Source: Streptomyces flaveolus
Lineage (GTDB): Bacteria > Actinomycetota > Actinomycetes > Streptomycetales > Streptomycetaceae
Length of the DNA: 64,000 bases
NCBI RefSeq assembly: GCF_000716535.1
Contig: NZ_JNWV01000039.1
Span: forward strand, 1-64,000
Direction of reading: 5' to 3'
Position numbers and translations under genes: made by a program
Shown here: piece after piece, positions 41,420-51,650 of the stretch
Layout: each line of letters opens with the position of its first letter
Position numbering within the stretch: position 1 is the stretch's first letter
The notes under the pieces: model-generated
The model's input: only the letters and a program-made list of their open reading frames with translations
The model's database searches: none
Told to the model about the DNA's origin: nothing

Positions 41420-44400
41420 TCAGCGTCCCGCCGGCACCGCCACTCCCATCACCTCCCGGGCGTGGCGGTCCGGCGTCATGCGCAGCCGCCAGGCCTGCCA
41501 GCCGTCCTCCAGCCGGACACCCCGCTCCAGCAGCAGGGCGTACGCCGAGACGTAGTCCTCCAGCTTCTCGTCCCGCAGCGGATGCGAGGCGCGGGCGAGC
41601 TGGGCCAGCTCCTCCTGGGCGACGGCCGTGCCCACCTCCACCCCGCCCGGCGCCGCGTACGGCAGCAGGGTGCAGCGCAGGAAGCGGGCCCAGTCCTCGC
41701 CGCGCCGGTCGCCGTAGGACGTGAACAGGGTGAGCGCCTCGTCGCACAGCGCCAGCGCCTGCTGCGTCCGGGCGTTGCCCGCGTCCACCACCGCCAGCTC
41801 CAGGCAGGTCCAGGCCTCGCCGTGGGCGACGCCGATCCGCTGGAAGTCGGCGCGCGCGTCCACCAGGAGCTGACGGGCGAAACCGGAGTTGCGCAGCGAG
41901 CCGGTCTGCGCGGCCCGCTGGTCCCGGGTCGCCCGCGCCGAGTGGTGCCGGGCGCAGGCCAGGCCGTACACGTCCCGTATCCGGGAGAACATCGTCCGGG
42001 AGCGCTCCAGGTCGCGCACCGCCTGGTCCAGCTCGCCGGTCTCCTCCAGCGCCTGCCCCAGGTAGTACAGCGTCCACGCCTCGCCGCGCGCGTCCTCGTT
42101 CTCCCGGTGCCGGGGCACCGCCTGGCGCAGGCTCTCCACCGCCGCGGAGGCGTCGCCGGCCACCAGCCGGGCCCGGGCCAGCTGGGTCAGCGCCCACGCC
42201 TCCCCACGGGCGTCCTGCGTCCGGCCGTACCGCTCCAGGGCCGCCCGCAGCTCCGTCTCCGCGCGCGGTACGTCGCCCAGCCGCAGTGCGAGCTGGCCGA
42301 GCTGGAAGTACGCCCAGGCCTCGCCGTGCACCGATCCGCCCTCGCGGTGCAGGACCAGGGAGCGGGTGAGCAGGTCCAGCGCCTCAGCCAGCCGGGCCCG
42401 GTCCCGTTGGACGGCCGCCAGCGCGTGCATCGTCCACGCCCGGTCCGTCGCCAGCTCCGGTGCCGCCTGGAGGTCCAGGGCCTCCTGGAGCTTGGCCGCC
42501 GCCTCGGTGAGGTTGCCCTGGTGGTGCAGCGTGATCCCGAGCGAGGTCAGCGCGCGGGCCGCCCCCGCCTCATGGTGGGCCTCCCGGTACAGGTCCACGA
42601 CCGAGGTCAGCGTCGTCCGCGCCTTGTCCAGCTCGCCGAGCTGCCGGGCCGCGATGCCGGTTCGCCACTGCACCGAGCGCACCAGCAGCCCCTGGTCCAC
42701 CGACTGCGCCAGCTCGCTGATCTCACCGAGCCGGTACAGGTCGCCGCGCAGCAGGCAGTAGTCGCACAGCGCCCCGAGCAGGTTCAGCACGGCCGCCTGG
42801 TTCACGCCCTCCGCGTGCCGCAGGGCCGCCGTGATGAAGCTGGACTCGTCGTCCAGCCAGCGCAGCGCCTCGTCGAGCGAGGGGAAACCGTGCGAGCCGA
42901 ACTGGTTCGACCGCGTCGACATGTTCCCGTCGACCAGGCGCAGCACCGAGTCGGCCAGCTCCGCGTAGTTCACGATCAGCCGCTCCTGCGCCGCCGCCCG
43001 CTCGGCCGGGTCCTCCTCGTCCAGCAGCCGGGCGTGCGCGAAGGCCCGCACCTGGTCGTGCAGCCGGTAACGGCTGCCGCGCACATGGTCGATCAGGCCC
43101 GCCCGGGCGAGCGCCACCAGATGCCGGGTGGCCTCGGCCTCGTCGGTGGCGAGCAGCGAGGCCGCCGCCGCCGCGCCCAGCGAGGCCCGTCCCGCCAGGG
43201 CGAGCCTGCGCAGCAGCCGGCGGGTGGGCTCCGGCTGGTCGGTGTAGCGCAGCCACAGCGCCCGCTCCACCGGCTCCACCGGGCCGTAGGCGCCCAGGTC
43301 CGCTGCCAGTTGCCGGGGTGAGCGCGGGCCCAGCGCCGAGCCCGCGATCCGCAGCGCCAGCGGCAGCCCGCCGCACAGCTCGCGGACCTGGTCGGCGGAG
43401 TCGGCGTCGTACGGCCCCGACGCGTCCTCCGCTGCCGCGCTCAGCAACTCCTCCGCGCCCGCCGCGTCCAGCGCCCGCACCGGCAGCTCGTGCACCCAGG
43501 CCCCCAGCTCCGCGGGCAGGTCGAGGGGCGTACGGCTGGTCACCAGCACCAGGCTGTCGGACCGCTCCGGCACCAGGGCGCGCACCTGCTCCGGGTCCGA
43601 GGCGTCGTCCAGCACGATCGTCACCGGCAGTCCGGTCAGATGCCGGTGGTACAGCTCGGCGAGCCGTTTGACCTGCTGGTCGGGGGAGGACCGCTCCCGG
43701 AACAGGAGCTGCTCCCGGGGCGCGCCCAGCCGGTTGAGCAGGTGCAGCAGGGCGTCCCGGGTGGACAGCGGCGCCTCCCCCCGGCTGCCGCCGCGCAGGT
43801 CCACCACCACCGCGCCCCGGAAGTGGTCCCGCAACTCGTGTGCCGCGCGGACCGCGAGCGTGGTCCGGCCGGAGCCGGGCTCGCCGTGCAGCACGACCAC
43901 CGTCGGCCGGGTCTCGGTGGTCGCGCGGGCCGCCTGTGCCCAGTGCCTGATCCGCCCCAGCTCCGCCCGCCGTCCGGCGAACGCGCCGTCGGCTTCCGGG
44001 AGCTGCCCGAAGGACTGCTCCAGCACCGAGCGCCTGCGGGCCGCCGCGCTCTTGTCCGTGCCGCGCAACGCCGGGCCACCGCCGGTCTTCTTCGCGCCCG
44101 TGGAGGCGCTGAGCACCCGCTGCTGGTCGAGGAACGGGCGGATGCCCCGTACCTCCAGCGCGGTCAGCCACTGCAACCGGAGCTGCTCCGGGCCGCCGGG
44201 CTGGCCGGCGGCGCCCGCGCGGTGGTGGGCGGCGGGCAGATGCGCACCGGCCACCTTCACCACCGTAGCCGCGGCGCCCACCGCGGCCGTCGTGACGCCC
44301 GCGCCGAGGGCCGTGCCGGTACCGGTGCCGAGGCTCAGGTCGGCCACGGCGGCGGCGACGGCGGCGACCGCCGCCACCAGCAGGGCCGTGCCGGCTCCTT

Positions 44401-44626
44401 CGCGCGCGTACCGCTGGCCGAAGGTCAGCCGGCCGGCCTCCGCCTCGTCCAGCGCGCGCGTGTAGGCCTCGTACTCCTCGCCGGCCGCCCCCGCCATCGC
44501 GTCCAGCGCGCCGCGCGCCCGCGACAGCAGCAGCTGACCGTCGATCCGCCCGCCCGAACGCCGCACCTCCTCCTCGACGGCCCGCACCAGCAGCCGCTCG
44601 GCCTCCGCCCGATGACCGTCCCGCAT
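41420..44626 (-). CDS. NB-ARC/TPR STAND NTPase with N-terminal membrane segments
   Basis: 1068 residues from ATG 44626 (GGAGGGGGACGG upstream); the frame runs further up without conserved sequence. Residues 1-65 helical; 75-135 two hydrophobic segments (ALLVAAVAAVAAAVADLSL, then Gly/Ala-rich); about 215-480 an NB-ARC domain with Walker A LHGEPGSGRTTLAVRA, Walker B VTIVLDDASD and LVLVTSRTPLDLP; then a winged-helix segment and about 400 residues of TPRs with repeated GEAW (ALRLGDVPRAETELRAALER). STAND proteins switch on ligand binding to the repeats; here the membrane segments imply a membrane-attached sensor. It lacks the SARP domain of AfsR-type regulators. Ligand and output unknown. Confidence 0.88.
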   Translation of the reverse strand: MRDGHRAEAERLLVRAVEEEVRRSGGRIDGQLLLSRARGALDAMAGAAGEEYEAYTRALDEAEAGRLTFGQRYAREGAGTALLVAAVAAVAAAVADLSLGTGTGTALGAGVTTAAVGAAATVVKVAGAHLPAAHHRAGAAGQPGGPEQLRLQWLTALEVRGIRPFLDQQRVLSASTGAKKTGGGPALRGTDKSAAARRRSVLEQSFGQLPEADGAFAGRRAELGRIRHWAQAARATTETRPTVVVLHGEPGSGRTTLAVRAAHELRDHFRGAVVVDLRGGSRGEAPLSTRDALLHLLNRLGAPREQLLFRERSSPDQQVKRLAELYHRHLTGLPVTIVLDDASDPEQVRALVPERSDSLVLVTSRTPLDLPAELGAWVHELPVRALDAAGAEELLSAAAEDASGPYDADSADQVRELCGGLPLALRIAGSALGPRSPRQLAADLGAYGPVEPVERALWLRYTDQPEPTRRLLRRLALAGRASLGAAAAASLLATDEAEATRHLVALARAGLIDHVRGSRYRLHDQVRAFAHARLLDEEDPAERAAAQERLIVNYAELADSVLRLVDGNMSTRSNQFGSHGFPSLDEALRWLDDESSFITAALRHAEGVNQAAVLNLLGALCDYCLLRGDLYRLGEISELAQSVDQGLLVRSVQWRTGIAARQLGELDKARTTLTSVVDLYREAHHEAGAARALTSLGITLHHQGNLTEAAAKLQEALDLQAAPELATDRAWTMHALAAVQRDRARLAEALDLLTRSLVLHREGGSVHGEAWAYFQLGQLALRLGDVPRAETELRAALERYGRTQDARGEAWALTQLARARLVAGDASAAVESLRQAVPRHRENEDARGEAWTLYYLGQALEETGELDQAVRDLERSRTMFSRIRDVYGLACARHHSARATRDQRAAQTGSLRNSGFARQLLVDARADFQRIGVAHGEAWTCLELAVVDAGNARTQQALALCDEALTLFTSYGDRRGEDWARFLRCTLLPYAAPGGVEVGTAVAQEELAQLARASHPLRDEKLEDYVSAYALLLERGVRLEDGWQAWRLRMTPDRHAREVMGVAVPAGR

Positions 44627-44716
44627 GTCCCGTCCCCCTCCGGCGGCAACTTCCTTGCGTACGAGTGTCCTTCGGGGAAGGCGGGATGGCGAGGGGGTGG
44701 CGATCAGCGGGGGTGG

Positions 44717-45098
44717 TGAGGGTTTCGTGCCGACTCCCACGGGACGTGGGACCCGCCGCTGTGGCTGTTGGTGATCCCCGCATCGCCGGGTGAGCCGGTC
44801 GTGGTGACGAACTCCGCTCTCAAGGGCGCGGACCTCATCATCAACGCGTCGACCGGTGGGGCCCCGGATCTGTTCGTGCCGGAGTCCCGCACGGCACCCG
44901 CCCCGCCGGCCGGCTCCGGCGCCGCCACGGCCGACGCATGCGCCGCGAGGGTGGAGCGCGACGGCACCTACACCCTGCCCCGCGACACGCGGCGGCCGCT
45001 TCTGCCTGACGGCCACCGAGGGCCGCACCGTCCAGCTGAAGGTCATCACCGCGCCGCCCGCCGGTCCGGCGAAACCGGAGATCACCGTCTGGGCCTGA
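44717..45098 (+). pseudogene. Frameshifted gene remnant
   Basis: No start codon with a ribosome site is present. One frame reads LWLLVIPASPGEPVVVTNSA through CAARVERDGTYTLPRDT, then a neighbouring frame takes over at about 44988-45000 in a GCGG-rich stretch with RFCLTATEGRTVQLKV and ends at TGA 45096. The joined C-terminus (DGTYTLPRDT..RFCLTATEGRT) reads as a continuous beta-sheet domain, as at the ends of some Streptomyces secreted or kinase-associated proteins. The 5' part is missing. A decayed gene is the simplest reading. Confidence 0.6.
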
Positions 45099-45134
45099 CG
45101 TCCACCGCGAGGGTCGCTGCGGCAGGATGGGGTT

Positions 45135-47168
45135 ATGCCGAATCGACTGGCCCATGAGACGTCCCCGTACCTGCTCCAGCACGCGGACAACCCCGTCGAC
45201 TGGTGGCCGTGGTCCGGCGAAGCCTTCGACGAGGCCCGCAGGACCGGCAGGCCCGTCCTGCTGAGCGTCGGATACAGCAGCTGCCACTGGTGCCACGTGA
45301 TGGCCCACGAGTCCTTCGAGGACCAGGCCACCGCCGACTACCTCAACGAGCACTTCGTCAGCGTCAAGGTCGACCGCGAGGAGCGGCCGGACGTGGACGC
45401 CGTCTACATGGAGGCCGTCCAGGCGGCCACCGGGCACGGCGGCTGGCCCATGACCGTGTTCCTCACCCCGGACGCCGAGCCGTTCTACTTCGGCACCTAC
45501 TTCCCGCCCGCGCCCCGGCACGGCATGCCCTCCTTCCGGCAGGTGCTGGAGGGCGTCCAGCAGGCCTGGACCACCCGCCGGGACGAGGTCGCCGACGTCG
45601 CCGGGAAGATCGTCCGCGACCTCGCCCAGCGGGAGATCGTCCGGCAGGCCGCCGAGGCGCCCGGTGAACAGGAACTCGCGCAGGCCCTGCTCGGGCTCAC
45701 CCGCGAGTACGACCCGCAGCGCGGTGGGTTCGGCGGGGCGCCGAAGTTCCCGCCGTCCATGGTGCTGGAGTTCCTGCTCCGCCATCACGCGCGCACCGGT
45801 GCCGAGGGCGCCCTCCAGATGGCCCAGGACACGTGCGAGCGGATGGCCCGGGGCGGCCTGTACGACCAGCTCGGCGGCGGGTTCGCCCGGTACTCCGTGG
45901 ACCGCGACTGGATCGTGCCGCACTTCGAGAAGATGCTGTACGACAACGCCCTGCTCTGCCGGGTGTACACCCACCTGTGGCGGGCCACCGGCTCGGATCT
46001 CGCCCGGCGGGTCGCGTTGGACACCGCCCAGTTCCTGCTGCGCGAACTGCGCACCACGGAGGGCGGGTTCGCCTCGGCCCTCGACGCCGACAGCGACGAC
46101 GGCAGCGGGCGGCACGTCGAGGGCGCGTACTACGTCTGGCGGCCCGCGCAGCTACGGGAGGCCCTCGGCGACGACGCCGACCTCGCCGCCCAGTACTTCG
46201 GCGTGACCGACGAGGGCACCTTCGAGCACGGCCAGTCCGTCCTGCAACTGCCGCAGACGGAAGGCGTGTTCGACGCCGAGAAGATCGCCTCCGTCAAGGA
46301 CCGGCTCCTCGCCGCACGGGCGCGGCGCTCCGCGCCCGGCCGGGACGACAAGGTCGTCGCCGCCTGGAACGGGCTCGCCATCGCCGCGCTCGCCGAGACC
46401 GGCGCCTGCTTCGACCGGCCGGACCTGACCGAGGCCGCCGTCGCCGCCGCCGACCTGCTGGTCCGCGTCCACCTGGACGAACACGGCCGGCTCGCCCGCA
46501 CCAGCAAGGACGGCCGGGTCGGCCCGAACGCGGGCGTGCTGGAGGACTACGCCGACGTCGCCGAGGGCTTCCTGGCGCTCGCCTCCGTGACCGGCGAGGG
46601 CGTCTGGCTCGACTTCGCCGGGCTGCTGCTCGACCACGTCCTCGCCCGCTTCACCGACACCGAGACCGGTGCCCTGTACGACACCGCGTCCGACGCCGAG
46701 CAGCTCATCCGCCGGCCCCAGGACCCCACCGACAACGCCGCCCCCTCCGGCTGGACCGCCGCGGCCGGCGCGCTGCTGAGCTACGCCGCCCACACCGGTT
46801 CCGAGCCCCACCGGGCCGCCGCCGAGCGGGCGTTGGGGGTCGTGAAGACGCTCGGGCCGCGCGTGCCCCGGTTCATCGGATGGGGGCTGGCCGTCGCCGA
46901 GGCGCTGCTGGACGGGCCGCGCGAGGTGGCGGTCGTCGGACCGGCCCCGGACGACGAGCGGACAGCGGCCCTGCACCGGACGGCGCTGCTGAGCACCGCC
47001 CCGGGTGCCGTCGTCGCCTGCGGAACCCCGGACAGCGACGAGTTCCCGCTGCTCGCCGACCGCACCCTCGTCGACGGCGCGCCGACCGCCTACGTCTGCC
47101 GCGGCTTCGTCTGCGACCTGCCGGTGACGGACCCGGACGCCTTGCGGGCGAAGCTGACGTCGTCCTGA
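45135..47168 (+). CDS. DUF255 thioredoxin-fold / six-hairpin glycosidase-like protein (YyaL/SPATA20 family)
   Basis: 677 residues. The N-terminal DUF255 thioredoxin-like domain has the opening [20 protein letters not shown] and [18 protein letters not shown] (CxxC, Cys-His-Trp-Cys). Residues 180-600 form a long alpha-helical region resembling six-hairpin glycosidases ([35 protein letters not shown]). The family occurs from bacteria to man; its reaction is not established. Full length. Starts after the decayed gene with no visible Shine-Dalgarno. Confidence 0.93.
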   Translation: MPNRLAHETSPYLLQHADNPVDWWPWSGEAFDEARRTGRPVLLSVGYSSCHWCHVMAHESFEDQATADYLNEHFVSVKVDREERPDVDAVYMEAVQAATGHGGWPMTVFLTPDAEPFYFGTYFPPAPRHGMPSFRQVLEGVQQAWTTRRDEVADVAGKIVRDLAQREIVRQAAEAPGEQELAQALLGLTREYDPQRGGFGGAPKFPPSMVLEFLLRHHARTGAEGALQMAQDTCERMARGGLYDQLGGGFARYSVDRDWIVPHFEKMLYDNALLCRVYTHLWRATGSDLARRVALDTAQFLLRELRTTEGGFASALDADSDDGSGRHVEGAYYVWRPAQLREALGDDADLAAQYFGVTDEGTFEHGQSVLQLPQTEGVFDAEKIASVKDRLLAARARRSAPGRDDKVVAAWNGLAIAALAETGACFDRPDLTEAAVAAADLLVRVHLDEHGRLARTSKDGRVGPNAGVLEDYADVAEGFLALASVTGEGVWLDFAGLLLDHVLARFTDTETGALYDTASDAEQLIRRPQDPTDNAAPSGWTAAAGALLSYAAHTGSEPHRAAAERALGVVKTLGPRVPRFIGWGLAVAEALLDGPREVAVVGPAPDDERTAALHRTALLSTAPGAVVACGTPDSDEFPLLADRTLVDGAPTAYVCRGFVCDLPVTDPDALRAKLTSS

Positions 47169-47251
47169 ACGGCCCGGCCGCCCAGCCGGGTGGTCCGTGA
47201 CCGGCTCCCCGGGTCCGCACGAAGCGCCGGTACAGCCCGGCGATCCGGCCC

Positions 47252-48457
47252 TCAGCCCAGCGGGTCCGGCACCGGCTCCGGCACCGGCTCCACCGTGCCC
47301 GGGCCGCCCGGTACGGCCGCGGGGGCCGGGGTCCGGGCCCGTAGCCGGCGGTACAGCCAGCGGTCCACGACCAGGAAGCGGGCCGTGAACACGACCGTCA
47401 TGCCGAGCGCGGTCGCGGGCAGCGGTGTCATGCCCGCGCCCGCGATGAGCAGCGCGGCGAGCGGGATGCGGGCCACCAGGTCGGCGTTGCCGACGGCCGC
47501 GAAGGTGAGCAGCCGCACTCCGCGCCGGTGATGGCGCCGCTGGTTGCGGTAGACGAAGGAGTCGATCAGGACGAAGTTCCACAGCAGCCCGGCCTGGTTG
47601 GCGATGATCTCCGCGAGCGCGTACGGCAGTTCGGGCGCCGAGACGGTCAGCAGCCACAGCAGGGCGAGGTTGGGCACGAAGCCGGACAGGCCGATCAGCC
47701 CGAAGACGACCGCGCGGGCCCGCGGGTCGGCGGTGCGCAGGGTGATCAGATGGCGCAGGAAGCGCACGCCCTCCTTCGCCGTGGACTTGGACGCGCCCGC
47801 GTGCCGCTCCCCGAAGGCGTACGGCACCTCGGCGATCCCGCGCGGCCGGCACCGTACGGCCAGCTCCAGCAGGATCTTGTAGCCCAGCGGCTGGAGGCCC
47901 TCGTCCTCGGCGGCGGCCCGGTCCACCGTCGTACGGCGGATGGCGAAGAAGCCGCTCATCGGGTCGGTGAGCCCGCTCAGGGCGCGCGGGAACAGGGACT
48001 TGGTCAGCAGGGTGGAGGAGCTGGAGACCAGCTTGCGGTAGCCGCCGGCCAGTCCGCCGCGGTCGCCGCCGGCGGCGTAGCGGCTGGCCACGACCAGTTC
48101 CGCGCCGGTCGACTCACCCCGCGCGACCAGCTCGAAGATCAGCTCGGGCGGGTGCTGGAGGTCGGCGTCGATGACGACGATCCAGGGGGCCGTGGCCCGG
48201 CCGAAGCCCTCGACCACCGCGCCGCCCAGGCCGCCGGCCGGCACCGGGCGGTGGTGCAGGACCACGGGGAAAGGGCAGTGGGCCGCCTCCTCCTCGACCA
48301 CCTCGCAGGTGTGGTCGGTGGAGTCGTCGGCGAAGACGACCTCGGCGCGCACGCCGTCCGGGACGGCGGCGGCGACGCGGGTGAGCAGCGCGTGGATGTT
48401 GTCGGCTTCGTCGAACGTCGGGACGACGATGGAGACGTGGGCGGGCAGCGCCGTCAC
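47252..48457 (-). CDS. GT2 dolichyl-phosphate-mannose synthase-like glycosyltransferase fused to GtrA domain
   Basis: 401 residues from GTG 48457, AGGAGGCCC upstream and GTGA overlap with the previous stop. Residues 1-235: GT2 fold with VSIVVPTFDEADNIHALLTR, VFADDSTDHTCEV, VIDADLQHPPELI (DxD). Residues 240-380: GtrA-type membrane domain with four helices (VFGLIGLSGFVPNLALLWLL, NQAGLLWNFVLIDSFVYRNQ). It should transfer a sugar to a polyprenyl phosphate and flip or anchor it. Coupled to the cellulose-synthase-like gene, implying a common glycan product. Confidence 0.92.
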   Translation of the reverse strand: MTALPAHVSIVVPTFDEADNIHALLTRVAAAVPDGVRAEVVFADDSTDHTCEVVEEEAAHCPFPVVLHHRPVPAGGLGGAVVEGFGRATAPWIVVIDADLQHPPELIFELVARGESTGAELVVASRYAAGGDRGGLAGGYRKLVSSSSTLLTKSLFPRALSGLTDPMSGFFAIRRTTVDRAAAEDEGLQPLGYKILLELAVRCRPRGIAEVPYAFGERHAGASKSTAKEGVRFLRHLITLRTADPRARAVVFGLIGLSGFVPNLALLWLLTVSAPELPYALAEIIANQAGLLWNFVLIDSFVYRNQRRHHRRGVRLLTFAAVGNADLVARIPLAALLIAGAGMTPLPATALGMTVVFTARFLVVDRWLYRRLRARTPAPAAVPGGPGTVEPVPEPVPDPLG

Positions 48458-49719
48458 CGGGCCTCCTGCGGCTGCGGGGTCTGCACGGGCAGGTGGGCGC
48501 CGACATGGGAGGTCAGCTCCCAGTCGTGCCGCCCGGTGTACTCGCGCCAGACGGCGCGCAGCGCGGCGGCGGCCAGGACGACCGCGTACACCGGCCCGCC
48601 GGCGATGAGCTTGACGTACTGCAGGACGCCGATGCGGAAGCCGTACTCCTTGCCGAAGTCGTGCAGCGCGACGGCCTCGAAGACGACCATCGCGGCCATC
48701 GGAAGCATGGGCAGCCAGGCGAACAGCGAGAACGGCAGCGGTACGCCGCCGATCAGCGCGGCCAGGATGCCGAGCGGGATCATCACGCCGGTCGCGGCCT
48801 GCACGAACGGGGTGCTCAGCGTGTAGCGGGCGAGCAGCCGCTGGCCGACGCCGGGCAGCCGGCGCCACTCGCCCTTGCGCAGCACCTGGAGGAAGCCCTG
48901 GTTCCAGCGGGTGCGCTGCTTGTAGAGGCCCTTGAGGGAGTCGGGTGTCTCCTCGCGGGTGACGAGCGCGGAGTGGTAGGCGACGACGACCTTGGCTCCG
49001 CCGCTGGACAGCCGTACGCCCAGGTCGCAGTCCTCGGCCAGGCAGTTGCCGTCCCAGCCGCCGGTGGCCCGCAGCAGTTCGGAGCGGACGAAGACGGTGT
49101 TGCCGCCGAGCGGGATGAAGCCCTTGCGGGCGTGCAGGTGCAGCCGGCTGCGGAACCAGAAGAAGTACTCCAGGCAGTTGCGCAGGCTGTACCAGCTGCT
49201 CTGGTAGTTGATCAGCTGGACGCCGCCCTGGACGACGTCGGCGTTCTCCCGGCGGAAGGCGAAGTCGACGTGTTCCAGCAGCTCGGGGTGGACGACGTCC
49301 TCGGCGTCGAAGACCCCGACGACCTGGCCGCGGGCGTGCGGCAGCGCGGTGTTGAGGGCGCGCGGCTTGTTCTTCACCTCGTGGGTGTCGACGACCGTGC
49401 GGACCTTCTCCGGGTGTTCCCGGGCGAGTTGCCCGGCGATGGCGGCGGTGCCCGGGTCGTCGTGGCCGACGATCACCAGGATCTCGTAGGACGGGTGGTC
49501 GATGCGGAGCATCTGCTCGACGGTGTGCCGCAGGACGGCCTCCTCGTGCCGGGCCGGGACCAGCAGCGAGAAGGACAGGCCGGGCTCGCCGTCGGGCTCG
49601 GCGAACGCCGTGGACCGGAGCGTCTCCGGGGTGCGCCAGGCATGGAGCATCCACCACAGCGTGACGCCGGCCGCGACCATCAGGACGACGGAATCGATGA
49701 ACAGGACAGCGGAGACCAC
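48454..49719 (-). CDS. Processive GT2 (cellulose-synthase-like) membrane glycosyltransferase
   Basis: 421 residues from GTG 49719 with CGAGGGGGGAATTC upstream; a longer frame to 49926 lacks a site. Helix near 5-25, then GT2: LLVPARHEEAVLRHTVEQML, VVGVFDAEDVVHPELLEHVD (DxD), LAEDCDLGVRLSSGG (ED), and YKQRTRWNQGFLQVL, which has the QxxRW motif of processive beta-glycosyltransferases. Four C-terminal helices follow. It is shorter than Streptomyces CslA, without a PilZ domain. Likely makes and extrudes a polysaccharide; sugar unknown. Confidence 0.92.
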   Translation of the reverse strand: MVSAVLFIDSVVLMVAAGVTLWWMLHAWRTPETLRSTAFAEPDGEPGLSFSLLVPARHEEAVLRHTVEQMLRIDHPSYEILVIVGHDDPGTAAIAGQLAREHPEKVRTVVDTHEVKNKPRALNTALPHARGQVVGVFDAEDVVHPELLEHVDFAFRRENADVVQGGVQLINYQSSWYSLRNCLEYFFWFRSRLHLHARKGFIPLGGNTVFVRSELLRATGGWDGNCLAEDCDLGVRLSSGGAKVVVAYHSALVTREETPDSLKGLYKQRTRWNQGFLQVLRKGEWRRLPGVGQRLLARYTLSTPFVQAATGVMIPLGILAALIGGVPLPFSLFAWLPMLPMAAMVVFEAVALHDFGKEYGFRIGVLQYVKLIAGGPVYAVVLAAAALRAVWREYTGRHDWELTSHVGAHLPVQTPQPQEAR

Positions 49720-50060
49720 GAATTCCCCCCTCGGTTCCCTGGTCTTCCTCGTGCTCGCGCAGCGGAATGCGATCGTCGGGCCCTTCTCAACCCCCCGGTT
49801 CCCCCCGGGCCCACTTCCCCCGGTCTTCCGGGGGTGATTTCCCGCATGATCGCAAAGCGATCGCGGCGAGCTTTCCAGCGAAGCTAGCAGGTTCACCAAT
49901 TCCTCGGCAATGCGGCCTCGGCCCACGACCGGAATCTAATGTTCCGCACATGGGGTGGGTCGACCTGTGCCATGATGCTCCGGCCTGCCCGATTTCCAGG
50001 GGGTTCGAGGGGGAGGTCCCTGGGTCGAGTCGGGCCATAAGTGGGGGTGGGGGATTCCGC
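49720..50060. other. Divergent promoter region of the glycan locus
   Basis: About 340 bases between the two divergent glycosyltransferase operons. An imperfect operator-like repeat CGGAA-N7-TTCCG (49930-49946) encloses TCTAAT. A G-rich run precedes the 50061 start. No further gene is seen. Confidence 0.5.
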
Positions 50061-51614
50061 ATGGGGACTGCCGTTGTTCTCCGGCCGGAGGCGGAGAATT
50101 CACAGGACGACCGGCCCGCGGCGCGCCGCACATTGTTTCGGTCGGATTATTTCTGGGTCACTCCGGTAATCATCATCGCGCTCGCGTTGCGCGCGCGGGG
50201 AATCGGGAAATACCCGTTTCCCAACGACGACGAGGGCACCTATCTCGCGCAGGCCTGGGCCGTCCGGCACGGGGCACTCGCGCACTACACCTACTGGTAC
50301 GACCATCCGCCGCTCGGCTGGATACAACTCTCGGGCGTCTCCTGGCTGCCCGACCTGGTCCTGCCCGACCTGCCGACGTTCGTCCAGGGCCGGATCGCCA
50401 TGCTCCCGGTGGCCGCCGTGACCTGCGTCCTGGTCCACGTCGTCGGCCGCCGCCTCGGCCTCGCCCGGCCCACCGCCACGGGCGCCGTCCTGCTGTACGC
50501 GCTGTCGCCGCTCGCGGTGGTCCTGCACCGGCAGATCTACCTGGACAACTTCGCCGTCCTGTGGGCGCTGGCCGCGTTCGCCTTCGCCCTCTCGCCGCGC
50601 CGCGACCTGTGGCACCACGTCGCGGCGGGCATGTCCTTCGCGCTCGCGGTCCTCTCCAAGGAGACCATCGGCGTGCTGCTGCCGGTGCTGCTGGTGGCGA
50701 TGTGGCAGGGCAGCCACTCCAGCACCCGCAAGTTCTCCCTGGCCGGCTTCTTCTCCGGCTTCGTGCTGACCGGCCTGTTCTATCCGCTGTACGCCCTGCT
50801 CAAGGGCGAGCTGCTGCCCGGCGACGGCCATGTCTCGCTGCTCGGCACGCTGAAGTTCCAGCTCGGCGGCCGCGAGGGCAGCGGCTCCGCCTTCCAGGCC
50901 GGCACCGACGCCCACCAACTGTTCGCGGACTGGCTCGCCCGCGACCCGTACCTGCTGATCGGCGGCGGCGTCGCCGCGCTGTGCGCGCTGCCGGTACGGC
51001 GGCTGCGGCCCGCAGCCCTCGGCGTCCTGGTGCTCGCCCTGGTCGCGCTCCGGCCCGGCGGATACCTGCCGCAGATGTACGTCGCGCAGGCGCTGCCCTT
51101 CCTCGCGCTGACCCTCGCCGGACTCGTTCAGGTACTGGTCGAGCGGCTGTCCGGCCGGCCCCGGCTGCGGTCCACCGCCGCCGTCGCCGCGCTCCTCGCC
51201 GCCGCGGTGGTCGCCGGCCCCGCCTGGTACCACCAGGACCGGCTCGCCACCACCGCCGACGACAACCGCGTCTACCGCGACGCCGCCCGCTGGCTGCGCG
51301 AGACGGACACCGGCGACCGCGACAAGGTCCGCCTGGTCACCGACGGCGTGCTCTGGCTGGACGCCGTCGACGCCGGGTACCGGCCCGGCACCGGCGTCAT
51401 CTGGCACTACAAGCTGGACCAGGACCCGGCGGTCACCAAGACCCTGCCGCACGGCTGGAAGGACATCGACTACGTCGTGTCCACGCCCGCCCTGCGCGGC
51501 GAGCGCGAGCATCTGCCCACACTGCGCGCCCTGTTCGCGCACGGCACGCCGGTCGCCACCTTCGGGGAGGGCGGCGGCCGGATCGACATCCTCCGCATCG
51601 GCCGCGCCGGCTGA
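50061..51614 (+). CDS. GT-C (GT39/ArnT-like) integral membrane glycosyltransferase
   Basis: 517 residues from ATG 50061 (GGGGGTGGGGGATTCCGC upstream). Early acidic motif FPNDDEGTYLAQAWAVRHG and YWYDHPPLGWIQLSG, as in polyprenyl-phosphate-dependent mannosyl/arabinosyl transferases, with about ten hydrophobic helices (AVTCVLVHVVGRRLGLARP, LALVALRPGGYLPQM). The C-terminal 100 residues are extracellular. It probably uses the polyprenyl-linked sugar made by the GT2-GtrA enzyme. 36 bp before the copper-oxidase gene, so co-transcribed. Confidence 0.88.
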   Translation: MGTAVVLRPEAENSQDDRPAARRTLFRSDYFWVTPVIIIALALRARGIGKYPFPNDDEGTYLAQAWAVRHGALAHYTYWYDHPPLGWIQLSGVSWLPDLVLPDLPTFVQGRIAMLPVAAVTCVLVHVVGRRLGLARPTATGAVLLYALSPLAVVLHRQIYLDNFAVLWALAAFAFALSPRRDLWHHVAAGMSFALAVLSKETIGVLLPVLLVAMWQGSHSSTRKFSLAGFFSGFVLTGLFYPLYALLKGELLPGDGHVSLLGTLKFQLGGREGSGSAFQAGTDAHQLFADWLARDPYLLIGGGVAALCALPVRRLRPAALGVLVLALVALRPGGYLPQMYVAQALPFLALTLAGLVQVLVERLSGRPRLRSTAAVAALLAAAVVAGPAWYHQDRLATTADDNRVYRDAARWLRETDTGDRDKVRLVTDGVLWLDAVDAGYRPGTGVIWHYKLDQDPAVTKTLPHGWKDIDYVVSTPALRGEREHLPTLRALFAHGTPVATFGEGGGRIDILRIGRAG

Positions 51615-51650
51615 TCCGCAGGACCCGCCACCGATAGAGGGGGGACCTCT

